A stretch of 64,000 bases of DNA, from contig JAMXBB010000003.1 of assembly GCA_024138015.1 (NCBI GenBank), forward strand, positions 16,732,455 to 16,796,454, read 5' to 3'. Positions 19,590 to 33,021 of this stretch are shown in pieces. The position numbers and the translations under genes are program-made. The stretch is from Lumnitzera littorea. Its lineage: Eukaryota > Streptophyta > Magnoliopsida > Myrtales > Combretaceae. Each line of letters begins with the position of its first letter. The first letter of the stretch is position 1. Below the pieces are notes generated by a model that saw only the letters and a program-made list of their open reading frames with translations, was not told where the DNA came from and searched no databases.

Positions 19590-19885
19590 AATTTATATTA
19601 AGAAATTAATTATTTATATTATAAAATAAATAATTATTTGTAATATTTAATAATTTAATATTATAATATGAAGGGATATTTTTGAGAATGTAAAATGTTT
19701 TTTATTTTCGTTAAGTGAATTTTATTTTTTCACCATGCTTTCAAGAGGATAAAATTTTGGTATTTTGTTCAATTCATTAGTCTAATTTTTTATCTAGTTA
19801 TTAAGTAAATTTACAAATCAAATATGAGATGAATTTTTTTGTTCAATTTAGTATTACAAAAATTGTGCAACCAAGTGTTATTTTG
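19590..19885. repeat. Dispersed 300-bp AT-rich repeat, copy 2
   Basis: Same family and orientation as 1775-2075. It lies about 600 bp downstream of the CPK13 stop codon. Confidence 0.6.
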
Positions 19886-22869
19886 ACTTTGTTTGGTATA
19901 TCTTTTTTTTTTTTCCCTTTTTGGTATCTATTGAATTTTGCATTTAGTAAGAATAAAATATTAAAAAGATGAAGATGTGATTTTATGTATACCCATATTC
20001 TAAATTTAAACATCTAACAAATTTTTATAAAGTTAAATTTATTTACTTTTTATTTTATTTATATTTATAAAAATATAAATTAAAATAATCATTTCAATAT
20101 ATAAAATATATATTTTTAAATATTTTCTTTTAGAAGTATATTAATTTTCGTTTTTCAATTTTGAAACTTTAATCACTAACTTCACTGTAATTATAAACTA
20201 TAAAATGGATAAGATAACTTTTTAAATATAAAATTTCAAACAGATAAAAATTAGAACAAGAGTAGATATAAGTAAAATATAGATAAAAAAAAAAAAGACA
20301 ATTCAAATGGGAGCTTAATTGAGGATGTGCATGTATATAAAATATAGTAGCTTGACAATCTGGCTATAGATAGGGCTAGATAAAAAAATCGTGAATTATG
20401 GATTAAATTGTGAATTGAATTGAATTAAAGTAAATTATTATTTTTTTTTTTACAAACCATTTAATTCATGGTTTGGTTTGGTTATATATAAACGATTAAC
20501 GGTTAACGGTTCTGTTCAAAGAAATGAATCGAATTATTTTGAGTAAAACCAAACTGTTTGATTAAATAAAAAAAAAATCATACAATTGTTCTGTACTTTT
20601 TTTTTTCATCAATATTCACGGATTTCATCAAATTTTTCATATCTATATCTTTTATATCTTATTTTTGGGTTAATTATTAAGATTAAGTTAAGTGAGTTTT
20701 ATTTGAAATTTTACATCTTTCTTTTCTAAATTATCATTTTTTTAATATATTTTCAAATTAAGAGTCTAATCTTAGTGCTTTTTACGTGTCTTTAATCTCT
20801 TTTTCCGTTTTTGGTGTGTCTTTTTTATTTTTTTCTAATTAGTTTTGGATGAGTTGCTCTACTTCTCTCTTCTTATTATTGTTCGTTAGAATAGAGTATT
20901 TTATTCTTTTCCAATCAAGTTGAGTTTATTAAAATCTTATGTAACTTTTTGCAAAATATCATTATGCATAATAAATATATAAGAAATTAACTAGAAACTT
21001 ATGAAAGTTCAATGAAAAGGAAAATATATTGTTAGAGATAAAAATATTTAATAAAAAATTGATGTTTGAACTAGACCGAATTGATTTTAATTAGGTATGA
21101 AAAATTTACAAACTAAATCATATGGTTAAATTTGATTTAAAAAAAAAATTGAACCATTATATTAGGTTTAGTTTAATAAAAAAAAAAGCAAATAATAACG
21201 AATCCAATCGTACTCATCCCAAACGGTAGAGACATGAAATTTGGGACTCCATGTAGAAGACCAACATAAAGCTTCGGGTAGAACAAGATCACCAAGCCCT
21301 TTGTGCCACAAGCACCCGCACATGGGATGTAACTACCTCGCCACAATTTATACCTTAATATAAGCACCCAAAGGCTAAATTCTACTAAATACCTCAAATT
21401 ATTCAATAATCTTATAAATTCTCAAATAGTAAAAATCCTTAAATCGAATAGTTTATTTATTTCAAATCCAAAATACTCAGATTAACTTTCGAAGCAAGAA
21501 GAATTCCTTATCTATGTAAATATCTCTAGGGAATCGTATGTTAAATAACATCATTCTAGAGTATCTAGTGGTCCAACTCCCTGGTGAAATGTGATAACCG
21601 TCCTCATTATGAACATTATAACATAGGTCAATTACATAATCCTCATCAGCGTCTGAAATGAAAATCCCGACAGGTCAAGTCATGAAACCTCATACAAGCT
21701 ATTGTACAAATACATACTTGCAACACTTATACACAGATCTATAAATTACTAAATGCAACGTACAATAATTTCATTATCTCAATACACTTTAAAATTTGCC
21801 AAATCATCACATAACAGACAATCAATGTTCAAATCCCTCAAATCTCATTGTCATGCCTCATTAAGCTGCAGTTTAGTGTCTATTATTGCTTATAAAATAA
21901 ATTACAGAATCTCAACTCAGTATATGTTGCTAACAAATTATTGAACTTCAGTTCAATATCTATTGCTAGAGGGAGTAAATTATTTATTGCTGCTCGTATC
22001 CATTGCCATAGAGAATATATTATTGGACTTCGGCTCAATATCTATTGCTAAATGAATGATCATAAGTATAAACAATTTACTGAATTGCAGCTAGGTACCT
22101 ACTAATAAAAGATCTTTGTCCACAAACCTTCAACATAACTCTTAATTTCTCATATGCTCTGCTTAATAACTAAAATTGTTTCATACCATGTTTGTCACCT
22201 ATCAACCAAACATCAGTGATCAAGTTGGTTACAATGGTGTAACCAATAATCAATTTCGCCGATTAGCACCTCCAATATAATATTATTGTATCTTAATAAC
22301 CTATTCAACATGACTATTTCATATTGACGACTCACAAAATCATCACAACGAACTTAGCTTCTTAATGTACTTGCTCTCACAACATAACAATTATTTGACT
22401 CAAGTATTCATTAATCCATTTCAACTATCCTAACTTGCCTAACCGATAAATAGCAAGAGCTATGTACATATTGTCCAGCTTAATTGCTCAGCAAACTCGA
22501 AATTATCAACATCTAGAGTTAGCTTTCTCATTCATACTTTTGATTTAAATTTGTTAGAAGCAACTAAAAATTGGGGGAAAAGAAAACATTAAGGGTATGT
22601 AAATTGAAAGAGGCAAGATTATGAAGGGGCCAATTGACTACCATGGTTGGGTTGGTTGACTATAGGGTGGTTGACCGCTTGGGCCAATCAATGTGGCCTC
22701 ATGAAGGGGTCGATTGACTCTCATCTAAAGATCATACAAATATATCCTTTTAGGTTATCCACCTAAGGTCTTGATCTAGACTACATTTATGCAATTTTTT
22801 ATATTTTTAACACTTATACTTGAATCAAAACTACTCTTTATTCATCAAAGGTCGAATTTAATGTAATAC
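19886..22869. other. Repeat-like intergenic DNA, unclassified
   Basis: No gene is seen. From 21850 to 22110 a short degenerate unit recurs: a CAG/CGG-CTCAATATCTATTGCT-like phrase appears near 21950 and 22030, with weaker versions near 21865, 21905 and 22085, giving spacings of roughly 40 or 80 bp. The stretch 21190-22750 has the base mix of a decayed LTR but no TG...CA boundary could be fixed. Confidence 0.4.
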
Positions 22870-24191
22870 TGGTATAAAGCGAGTATACTTATCAATAGTA
22901 ATATAGTCTATTAAAAACATATATCGTTCCCATGAGGATTATAATTGCTAATGCTAACTATTTCTTTATTATCTAAATGGTAAATTCAAATTCAAGAAAC
23001 TAAATGAAATTAACTAAATTAGTAACTAATCAAGACTTAATTAAAGAAATAAAACAAAAAAGCAATTAATTCAGAAAATTTACTTCAAGATTTATCTACG
23101 TATTTAGATCTTTCTTCTCATAGAATTACACATGCAACTTTTACAAAGGATAATCTAATTCAATCTCTAATTTCTTTGACAAGGAGAATTTTTTGATAAA
23201 GTTAATAACTTTCTTGGGTCTATTAACCCTAATATTTGAATTATCTATTAAAATATTTTCTCAATAGCATAATTAGAGATTGCATTAAAGAACAACGAAT
23301 TATTTTAAAAATATGAATCAAGAACTGGAAAGACTTTATAACTTATCTTTAAGCTTGCAATAATCTTCATTAATTATGCCTATATTTAACCATACAGTCA
23401 ATCTCTTAATTTTTTTTCGTAATATCAAGTATTAGATCAATACTATAGAAATATCAATGAAAAGTAATTAAAGAACACATAATTGAATCAAAGAGATCAA
23501 GGATTTTCACTAGATCTAATAAACTTAGTGTCACATGGCAATTCTAGGTTTCACAAAACCTAAATAAAATGAAATTACGCTCTAATCATGGAAAAAAAAA
23601 ATCTTTGATAAAATCTAATAGAAACATATAAAGAAATGACTTGAAAAATAAAAGAATCTCTTGAATCTTGAATTTTAGAGTATGTTGCTCTCTTGTGTAG
23701 ATTCTCTTTAAAATTTGTATGAAAAAGTGTAACAAAAATCCTTAAGAAGGCTTTTAATAATGTGTACATTTTTTCATCTTCGTTATAAGTGATACAACTA
23801 AGTGACACGGTCATGTCACTAATTATGTCCATAGATTCACTAAATCTTCAACATATCTTCTCAAATCCGCTATTAACACAACTTAGGACATAGTTATGTC
23901 TCCCAGGTCGTATCACTTCTTGTGCATTGCTCTATTTAATTGAAAAATCCACTCTGTAACTAACACAATCATGTTATTGCTCATTTTACCTCCAAACTTC
24001 ATAAGTTCTTCAATTTAACTTTGAATTGAGTGAAAAATGTTTTTATTTTCTTGTTTTCTTTCAAAGAACGTTCAAAAATCTAAAAATAAAAAAATTAGTG
24101 AATTAAGTATTATTTTCTTAAGATAAACCAAAATTTCAAAGAAAATAAATAAAAATCATTATAATGAACATAGTTAATTAAAAACTTATCA
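22870..24191 (-). repeat. 3' LTR of the minus-strand non-autonomous element
   Basis: Starts TGATAAG on the minus strand (24191 downward) and ends TATACCA. Aligns along its length with 26787-28136 and with the solo LTR at 2720-3926. Confidence 0.75.
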
Positions 24192-24206
24192 AACTTCCTC
24201 ACACTT
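24192..24206 (-). promoter_or_regulatory. Polypurine tract
   Basis: AAGTGTGAGGAAGTT on the minus strand directly abuts the TGATAAG start of the 3' LTR, where plus-strand DNA synthesis is primed. Confidence 0.6.
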
Positions 24207-26761
24207 AGGAATTTATTTGTCCTCGAGCAAATATATAAAAAAAAAAATCAAAATAGGAAATTCTTAATTAAAACCATCACTACTTAAAAAACCGGCCAAA
24301 AATAACACTTGACTTAGAAAATAATTCAAAAGATCAATTTGCAACTTTTCACCCAAAATTCTTTAACAACTTATTTCCTTATACTAAATCTCTTTACAAT
24401 GCTTAAGAGATAAAATACTAGAGTTTACAAGCTAATCTATGTAAATTAAAGTTTACTCAGATAATTTAATTAAGAACTCTTAAACTCAAAATCGGATTTA
24501 ATATCTCGCTAGCCAAGAAAGACTCATAAAAATTTTAACCTATCTAGATAAAATGTATACATTTATCTCTTTAATTTCGTTAAGTATCATAATTCAGCGT
24601 AAAGACATATTGCATTCATTCATCTTTTGATCACTCCTTTTAGTATATATTTTCATTAGAAGGCTTTATTTCATTCATGCACAATTCATTTAATGAGAGT
24701 CCATTGGTAGCTAAATTTAAGTCTCGCTCTTTTGACAGATTGAGGCAAATTTATACCAACTTATCTTTACATTGATAGTGGAAAATAACCTTACTTTTTT
24801 AAGGGACCAAAGCTGATCCTTACCAACATGATTAATTTATTTCATTTCATTTTTTTTCTTTTCTAGCCTCCAACTAATTTATGATTTTTCAAGGAATTTT
24901 CAAAAGAAAAATTTTATTTATTTGTTTACTAGAAATTATAGAGCTTTAAAGACTTCCAACATAAAACTAGTCATGATAACTCTTAACTAGTGATGTTACT
25001 CTAATCTTAAGTCTTAAATCCGAGGTTAAATAACCTGTAACTTTACTCCATACAAATTTTGGCAATCAACTCTAGCATTGTGTAAATTAATCATCAAAGA
25101 TCAAGTATCAAATATTCAATATAATCCATTAGAAGTCATCAAATTCTTACATAATTGCAAGTTAACCAAACAGTAATAATTTCTATATCCCATTCCCTAC
25201 ACTGAAAACCATATATTGTCCTTAATATACAATTAACAATCATAGCACAAAAGTTAAAAGCAAAAAGGGGAAAGAAAGAAAAACAAATGATAAAAGGAAA
25301 GTTGAAACTTCCTTGATTTAAACACCTTGACACTGAATTCCTTGAAATTGCCATGGTAGATGCCATCTATTGAATTCCTAAAGGCCTTACAAAACACAAA
25401 CAAAACAAACATAAAGCAAAAGTAAAAGCATCAAAGAAAAACAAGAAACTAAAAGAAAAGAAATCAAAAGATCTGGTTGCCTTCACTAAGGTCCTGTAGG
25501 AATGTATTCCATTCCCATAACTCCAAAAGAAAAGAGGAAGAGTCCTTTCTCAATAGAAAGCTACTCAAATATAGCATAGTCATTCTAGACTTACCCAAAA
25601 TGACTGTGACATGAGAAGAAGTTTTTATAATTGGTGTCTCTTCAAACTCAATTATATATCCCTAAAACTTAGACTCTTTAAACTCAATTATATGTCCCTA
25701 AAACTTTGTGCACTTCATCTTAAACTCTTCTTCTCTTATAAGATTCTCATCATCAAAAAATAGAGATGGCTTTAGATTCTTAGATTCAAAGCGTAGGTCA
25801 ACCTCTCTAATATCTTCTTGTAGGGTCAAAACATTTTCATACTCTTCACTCACTATATGAGGCACTTCTAGATTTTGGAAACTAAATGTTACATCTTAAG
25901 TTTCTTCTAATTGCTCTTCACTCTCAAAAAACTCTACTTTATATTCATGGCTGATAAGATCCTTTCTAATTTCCAACTACTCTCCTCCTTCAACTACCTA
26001 TTCACCCTCTCCATTACTCGGAAGCTCTTTCATGTGTCTTGAATGATTGCTGTCTGAAAAGTAGTTAAAAGACTCATTCTCCAAAGACCTAGAGAGGTAT
26101 AATAAGATAATTGAAGGTAGTAAATGGGAAAAGCTATTAAAATTAAAGGTGCCATATTTCTCCTAGTACTCACTAGCCAACTCCACCATAGTTTTTCCTT
26201 GTGGTTACTCATCTACCTATGTACTTGGTTAATATGGCAAGGTAGCTTGGGTATGGATTGGGTCGCTAAAAGTGTAAGGATCATTTGTTTCATACAAGGT
26301 AATATGTAAGAGTTTTTTTTATAGAGATCTCTCTCGGTTTCTCTTCTTGAAAATTGGAATAATGTGTACATAAGGCATTAGGATTATAATATTAACAAAA
26401 ACAATAATGATACCTGCAAAACTGACATATATCCCCATAATCAATGGATATGGGTTCTACATAATTGCTACAGGAAGCATTCCAACAGCTATCTTATTGA
26501 TTTCTCCAATCATACTTCACATCAATCTTAACAACCAAGTCAATTCAAAACAAAATTCTCAACACCAAACTTACAAGTAATAAAATAAAATATGCAGAGG
26601 CAAAGAAAAGATAAAGTAGAATGCAAAATAAAAAAAAAGAAAGTAAAATTAACAACTAATTATGCCAAAACAAACCAAAATAAAAAGAAAGATTTAAATT
26701 TTTTTTTTTTCGTTTTTTAATAATGGTTAGAGTACTAGATTCATGGCATTCCTAATATTGT

Positions 26762-26781
26762 AATACCTAGCAATAGTGCCA
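26762..26781 (-). promoter_or_regulatory. Decayed tRNA-Asp primer-binding site
   Basis: Minus strand TGGCACTATTGCTAGGTATT compared with the plant Athila/Tat tRNA-Asp primer site as I remember it shows six differences, five of them C-to-T or G-to-A. It lies 5 nt after the 5' LTR. Confidence 0.65.
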
Positions 26782-26786
26782 TAAAC

Positions 26787-28136
26787 TTTATACAAGGCAA
26801 GTACACCAATAGATAGTAGTATAGTTTATTAAAAACGGATATCATTCTCATGAGGATTATGACTACTAATGCTAACTATTTCTTTATTATCTAACTAGTA
26901 AATTCAAATTCAAGAAAGTAAATGAAATTAACTAAATTACTACTAATGACTAAATTAACAATTAATCAAGACTCACCTAAAGAAATAAAACAAGAAACCA
27001 ATTAATTCCAAAAATTCACTACAAGATTCAACTATGTATCTAGATCTTGATTCCTCTAGAATTACACATCAATTTCTATGAAAGATAATCTAATTTAATC
27101 TCTAATTTCTTTGAACGAGAGAACTCTTTAATAAAGTTAATAAGTTTCTCAAGTCTATTAACTCTAATATTTAAATTACCTATTATAATCTCTTCTTAAT
27201 AGCATAATTAAAGATTGTATTAAAGAATAATGAATTCTCGTAAAAATATGAATCAAGAACTGGAAAGAATTTGCAACTTATTTCTAATCTTCATCTATTA
27301 TGCCTAGATTTAATTATACAAGCAATCTCTTGATTTTCTTGTATAATATCAATTATTAGATCAATATTCTAGAAATAGCAATCTAAAGCAACTAAAGAAC
27401 ACATAATTGAATCAAAGAAATAAAAGATTTTCATTAGATCTAATAAACTCAACGTCAAATGGCAATTATAAGTTCCATAAAACTTAAATACAATGAAATT
27501 ACGCTCTAAGCTTAGAAAAAAAAAATCTTTTATCAAATCTAACAAAAACATATAAAGAAAAGCCATGAAAAATAAAAGAATCTCTTAAATCTTGAATTTC
27601 AAAGTGTGTTGCACTCTTGTACGGTTTTGCTCTTGGAGTCTCTCTAAAATTAATATGGAAAAGTGTGACAAAAATCTTAGAGTCTCTCTAAAATTAATAT
27701 GGAAAAGTGTGACAAAAATCCCTAAGGAGGCTTTTTATAATGTGTGCGTTTTTTCCTCTTAGCTGCAAGTGATACGATTGTGTCATTAATCGTGTCTAAA
27801 GATTCGACAAATCTTCTCAAATTTGCTATTGACATTACTTGAGACATGGTCATGTTTTCCAAATCGTGTCACTTCCTCTACATTGCTCAAAATCCTCCCT
27901 ATAATTAACATAGTTATATCGTTGCTCATATCACTTTTAAACTTTATAACTTATTCAATTTAATTTTGAATTAAGTAAAACTTGTTTCTATCTTCTTGTT
28001 TTCTTCTAAAGAACCTTCAAAAACCTAGAAATCAAAATTTTACCTAATTAAGTATTATTTTCTTAAAAGAAACCAAAATTTCAAGGAAAATCACTAAAAA
28101 TCATTATAATAAACATAATCAATTAAGAGTTTATCA
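26787..28136 (-). repeat. 5' LTR of the minus-strand non-autonomous element
   Basis: Starts TGATAA (28136 downward) and ends just before the primer site. A local 52-bp near-perfect tandem duplication lies at about 27640-27730. Confidence 0.75.
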
Positions 28137-28141
28137 AATAT

Positions 28142-31119
28142 CTTACTTAATTTTCACATTCAATCTTAGATTTCAACTAAGCTGATTAATTCCTATAGTT
28201 ATAGGTTTAGGGTTTTCAAGAAGAAACAAGAAGAAGATTAAATATTTTACCTTAAATCATAAAAGAAACGAGAATTCGCAAAAGAAATATCAAATTCTTA
28301 AATCATTTCCCTACACTCTTGCCTAAGACTGAGAATTAATTAGTTTTGTTGATGGAAAAGAAACTATAACAAGAACCTAAAAGATGGCTTACATTTTTGT
28401 TGTTTTTTCTTTTATAAAGTCTAACTCTTGATCTTTAAAGAAATAAAGATTTGGAATAGAATTTGATAATCTAAAGGGAAGATAAATCAATGAGGGAAAA
28501 GGATCACTTTATCTAGATGTAGGGAACCCTCTTACTTTACCCCAATAACAAACCCTAATCGAAAGAGAGGGGTTTTAATGTTTCTAAAATATTAGTGGCT
28601 AATGAGTGAGTAGGAGAAGCTCTAGGATTTATACTAGGCTCTATAGTAAACCTTAAAAGCATAAGAGATAAATTACCATGTCGCCCTTGTATTCAATAAT
28701 TTCAAGGGCATGTCAGCCATTAAAGTCATTCCTTGCACTATTTGAAACATCATGATCATAGCCTACTTAAGCTTTATCCATTTGTTTCGATTGAATAAAA
28801 TTCCTCTAAAGTTTTAATAGCAATTAGTATTTGGATTAAGTGCTTTTGTGACTAGTTAGCTAAGATAAAACTACACCAATACATAAAATTTTTTAGAATT
28901 AACTAAGAAAATTCAATGAGAGTCAAATAAAGAAACTAAATATATTAATGCACCTAAGGACCTCCAAAGATGGCTCCACTCCACATATGCTTATATATAT
29001 AAGTAGGGTGTACTTTTGATTGAAATAATTCTTGATGCTTCTCTTTGATGTGTGTCACCAAGATAATGCATTTGATTGTGTTTGTTTTCTCTCGTAAATT
29101 GAATGATCAAATGTGAACTGTTGGGTTATACAATCGGATGGCTCCCATTTGTCATCCATAGCTTACACATTTCTTCATTCCTAAACGATTAAGGTATCGC
29201 ATATATTCACATAACTATCCTTACATGGGCCTTGCTATGGTCTAAAACATAAGAATTTCTTAATAAAAACTTAAGCCATTTGAATTTTCCTAGGCCTTGG
29301 TGCTAACTTAATATACATGCCCAAATTAGCTATGTTCAATTTTCTATAATTTAATTCATATTAAGTTCAAGTAATTTCCATTTTTTAGGAGCACCTCAAA
29401 ATGCTAATTCTAACTCAAGAATCTTAATTGATTAAGATATATAGAGCACCTAAATTTTTTTTATCAATCTAACCTCTAAATTAAATTATTTGATTTTGAA
29501 TGGTTTGACCCAATTTGAGTATCCTCCATTTACAATGAACCTCTCTTATTGTGTATGATCCTTTAACTTTCTTTTGTAGAGGCCATGTTATACAATGATA
29601 TAAACTCTTGGAATACCTAGCTATATTCTGAGCCATCAAATGCTTTAGAAAAGTTCTTTACGATATATACTGACTTTAGACCTCCACATATGGTTATATG
29701 TCTCTATTTTGGTATCCCATATTAAATTCATGCATTAATACCTAATAAAAAATTCAAACCTTCAATTGATTTATGGGAGCAACTAGTCTCAATTAGCTTT
29801 TTCCATGGATATGGACTTTCAATCACTTATGCTCAACTAAGTGCTCTTGGATATACAATCTTAGTTATGAGATGAATAAATTATGTTTATATTCATCACT
29901 ATTACTTGTAATTGTTTTGGGTCATAGCTGATAACTAACTTGATAACGACATATAAATAAGACGTGTTTCTAGGATTGAAACATGGTGCTTCACACACTG
30001 AGTGTATTATAATCTTGGGTCTATAGATTAATCACATTTCACTAAGAATGGAAATGATGACATTGTTAATCATTAACTTGAGTTTCTCCATGTGTAACTT
30101 TTCTAAACTTAGTTCTCCTGGTTAGTAAGTATGACTTATGTCACTCTAAGTAAAGATGTGTGACTTGAGGCATCCACTCAATTGTAGACTTTGTAGGATT
30201 TACATTGTTGGTAAGCTCTTACAGATGACTAATTGCATCGAACATTGATACAATATGTTAATCTTTTGGAACTTCATTATAAGTTAGTGCCAATAGTAAC
30301 ACATGTGATAAATAATAAATACACAATTATGGATTTGAACTCTCAAAAACCTTTTCCTATTGTCTTAACACTACGTATATACACCAATAGCTTAGTGCAT
30401 GTTTAAAGCTACATGGGTTTGACTGGGTAAGTCTAAGTGCATTTGTTGTGTTGCACTTTGATTTACTATAGTTGGATTCAAGTTGAAGGTTAGGTCCTAC
30501 ACGAGGCTTTTATATGGTTGATATTAAGTTAGAGTGGTTCTTGCATACCCACGTGATTGGCTTCTCATTAAGCCTAATTCCCTTTTTTCTCTTTATGCAT
30601 GTAACACAATAAATATTAGTGTACAAAATCAAGATTTATCCTATATCCTAAAACGTTCTAGAATAATCCCAATACATTTAATCTTGGTTGATGGGGGTAG
30701 TTAACTTCATCTATTTACGTGGTAGGGAGGGATAGTTTATGACCTTTAGATTGTATAGATAGGATTTAATTTAGCTATCCTTTTATGAAGTGCTCATGTA
30801 TATAAATGAGTTGTGTCCTCATTTAAGTTACCTAAGTATTCAATATCGATTCCCTATTCTACTCTTATACAATTTCTCTTCATGAATTCTTTATCTAGTT
30901 GATCATGTGAATATTTTTTGATGACATGTTAACTTAGCCTCTTAATGTGGTCAAAGTTTGTTTAAATGATAAACGTCATGGTGACCAAAGTACTTTACAT
31001 ACAATACATTATGTCATAGTTCTGTTTCAATCCAAAACAAAACAGAAAAAAATTCATGCAATTTCTATTGACCATCAAGGGTCCCATATAACTCCATTCA
31101 TAGTTAATGACTTAGTTTC
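28142..31119. other. Unclassified AT-rich repeat-like DNA
   Basis: No gene or recognisable domain. A minus-strand TATA-like TATAAATCC near 28630 and long runs without coding bias suggest decayed LTR or leader sequence, possibly of the element whose gag relic follows at 31120. No boundary was found. Confidence 0.35.
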
Positions 31120-31980
31120 TTAGTAAAAGTCTTGTGGAGGCAAAGCATTGAACTAGCCATAGCTAATGTTATGAACAATATCTAGGTAGTAAAGGATAGC
31201 AGTAGTAAGGTTGAGGTGGAGTTACTAGTGGAGATATTGTTGATCTTGAAATGGGCGATTTGTGATCTTTGAAAGTGAAATGAGATAATAGAGCAAATGG
31301 TATATTCTTTGAGGAAAATTTAGAAAGTTCGGGGGCTTGAGTTTAACAGTTATTTAAGGGCTAATATAGTTGATTAGGCAAGTGTGTAGCTAGAGTTGAT
31401 GCGCTAATACTCAAGAACTTTTATGGAATCAAGAATGCTTGAGAGATTGTTAAATTCCTTTAAAGTGTGGAGTTATGCTTTTATGTAGTCAATATGTTAG
31501 ACGATACATTAAAGTTGAAGTTGCCTCCCATATTCTTGAATGGTATGGCCACATTGTGGTGACATAAATGATCAAAGGGAGTTAGGTAAGGAGTTCACGT
31601 AATTAGAATGTGGGAAGAGTTCAAGGATGAACTAGGGCTTTAATTTACCTAAGTAATATCGAGATGCATGCTTAGGCTAAATTAAGGTAATTATATCATA
31701 GTGGATCCACCATGAACTATATGTTGGAGTTTCTTAGAATTACTATTGGAAATTTTCAACAGATGGTAGAGGTATGTGAATATTCTGAAATGAACTATAA
31801 TAGTTGTCCTACATTAAGTTAAAATGATGAAGAGTCTAAAATTTAGTCAAGTCATGGATACGATGGAAGGTTTGATAACATTTAGGCTAATCAAATGTCC
31901 CCATAATATCTTAAGGTGTAGGAGCCTAAAGAATGCAAGATCTAAGCTCATTATACAACAAAAGGGCCTATGCTTAGAGG
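31120..31980 (+). pseudogene. Ty3/gypsy gag relic
   Basis: Joining frames by eye gives fragments such as LKNFYGIKNA, then LNGMATLW, then MWEEFKDEL. These match the plant Retrotrans_gag pattern FxGxxNAxELENFL...Y..G.A..WW...WE.FK.EL. There are at least eight stops and one frameshift. The rest of the polyprotein is absent: downstream sequence at 32020 belongs to a different LTR. This is a capsid relic with no function. Confidence 0.5.
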
Positions 31981-32019
31981 GATAAAGTACTAATGAGTGA
32001 GTTGGAAATTAGCAATTAG

Positions 32020-32439
32020 ATTCTAATCACACTTATCGGTTTACTGTAGGCCTCACAATTCTACAATAAACTCAAACATCAAATTAGTAATCATAGTAAA
32101 TATTAATTGATGATAATATATTATGTGTAATTAGATTATAAAAGAATAATATCATAGATAGAAAGAAGGATTGTTGCAAAAAGAACTAGATTTCAATAAT
32201 ATTCACTAAGAAGGTCAAAAGAAGAACAACATAATAAAAGGAAAAGTAAAAGTAAATTGAAAGACCCTTACTATAATTCTAAGCTACAAGTTTACCAAAG
32301 GTGGCTCTCCTCGAAAATCTAAGCCTAAGGATTTATTCATAAGAAGTAGGGTTAGATTTACAAAAAGAGACTTGATAAAATAAAAGATTCAATGAATATT
32401 GCATGTCCAAAAATAGAAGATGCACTGTAAAAATGGAAG
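32020..32439 (-). repeat. Athila-type LTR fragment, matching 62970-63385
   Basis: About 400 bp aligned base for base with the LTR at 62388-63786, in the same orientation, with few differences. It stops abruptly at 32439, where the CRM-like LTR begins, so that element inserted into it. Confidence 0.75.
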
Positions 32440-33021
32440 TGAGTCATAACCACTGTCTGTTAGGCTAAATCTTGGTCCACCTTATGCTGCAATGTCCTTT
32501 GTCTCTTGAAAAGTTTCCTCATGAACTTTTTAAAAGTATCAATCACTAAGGATGACTCAACTCATAGCTTAGAGGATAATGAAGTGGCAGCCTCACTAGC
32601 TGGTTTAAGTTGGACCTTAAGTGGTGGTGGTAACGGCATGGCCTTAATTGATATGAACCGATCTAAGGACTAACAAGGACTGTCGTAAGGGTAGGTCTAA
32701 GTTTGTAAAAAACTTGAAGAACGAAATGAGAATCTCGAGAAAATAGGAAAAGTAAATAAGCAAACCCTCAAATAGTTTTAAGGATATGATGCACTAAGGA
32801 ACTTTGGAGGACTCACGGCATAACTCAAGATGATGTATAAGATGGTTTGATTAGTTTTCTTGTCACCTAGCTTTGCTTAAGGTTTAGAATACGAGTGAAC
32901 TAAGCAAACAAGTTGAGAGCAATGTTCACAAACATAGTATATTCAATATCAGATGTAAGATAAGATGATGCGGCTATATTTTACAAGGGTATTTATACCT
33001 GAAATGTTAGGGTAAGCTCTC

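Larger units (their letters stand above)
22870..28136 (-). mobile_element. Non-autonomous Athila/Tat-type LTR element, both LTRs present
   Basis: Two related direct LTRs (26787-28136 as 5', 22870-24191 as 3') enclose 2.6 kb with no detectable gag or pol. A tRNA-Asp primer site follows the 5' LTR and a purine tract precedes the 3' LTR, so the order is complete on the minus strand. The flanks read AATAC (22865-22869) and AATAT (28137-28141), a target duplication with one transition. The internal part near 24200-24235 carries the phrase for a GAGGACAA...TAAGTGTGAGG box that I know from plant gypsy elements just before the 3' LTR. This is a LARD-like, mobilised-in-trans element. The LTRs differ clearly from each other, so it is old. 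Confidence 0.75.

Noticed and set aside
22870..24191. Considered as a second solo LTR independent of 26787-28136
   Set aside because: The purine tract on its upper side, the primer site beside the other LTR and the AATAC/AATAT flanks fit one element with two LTRs better.
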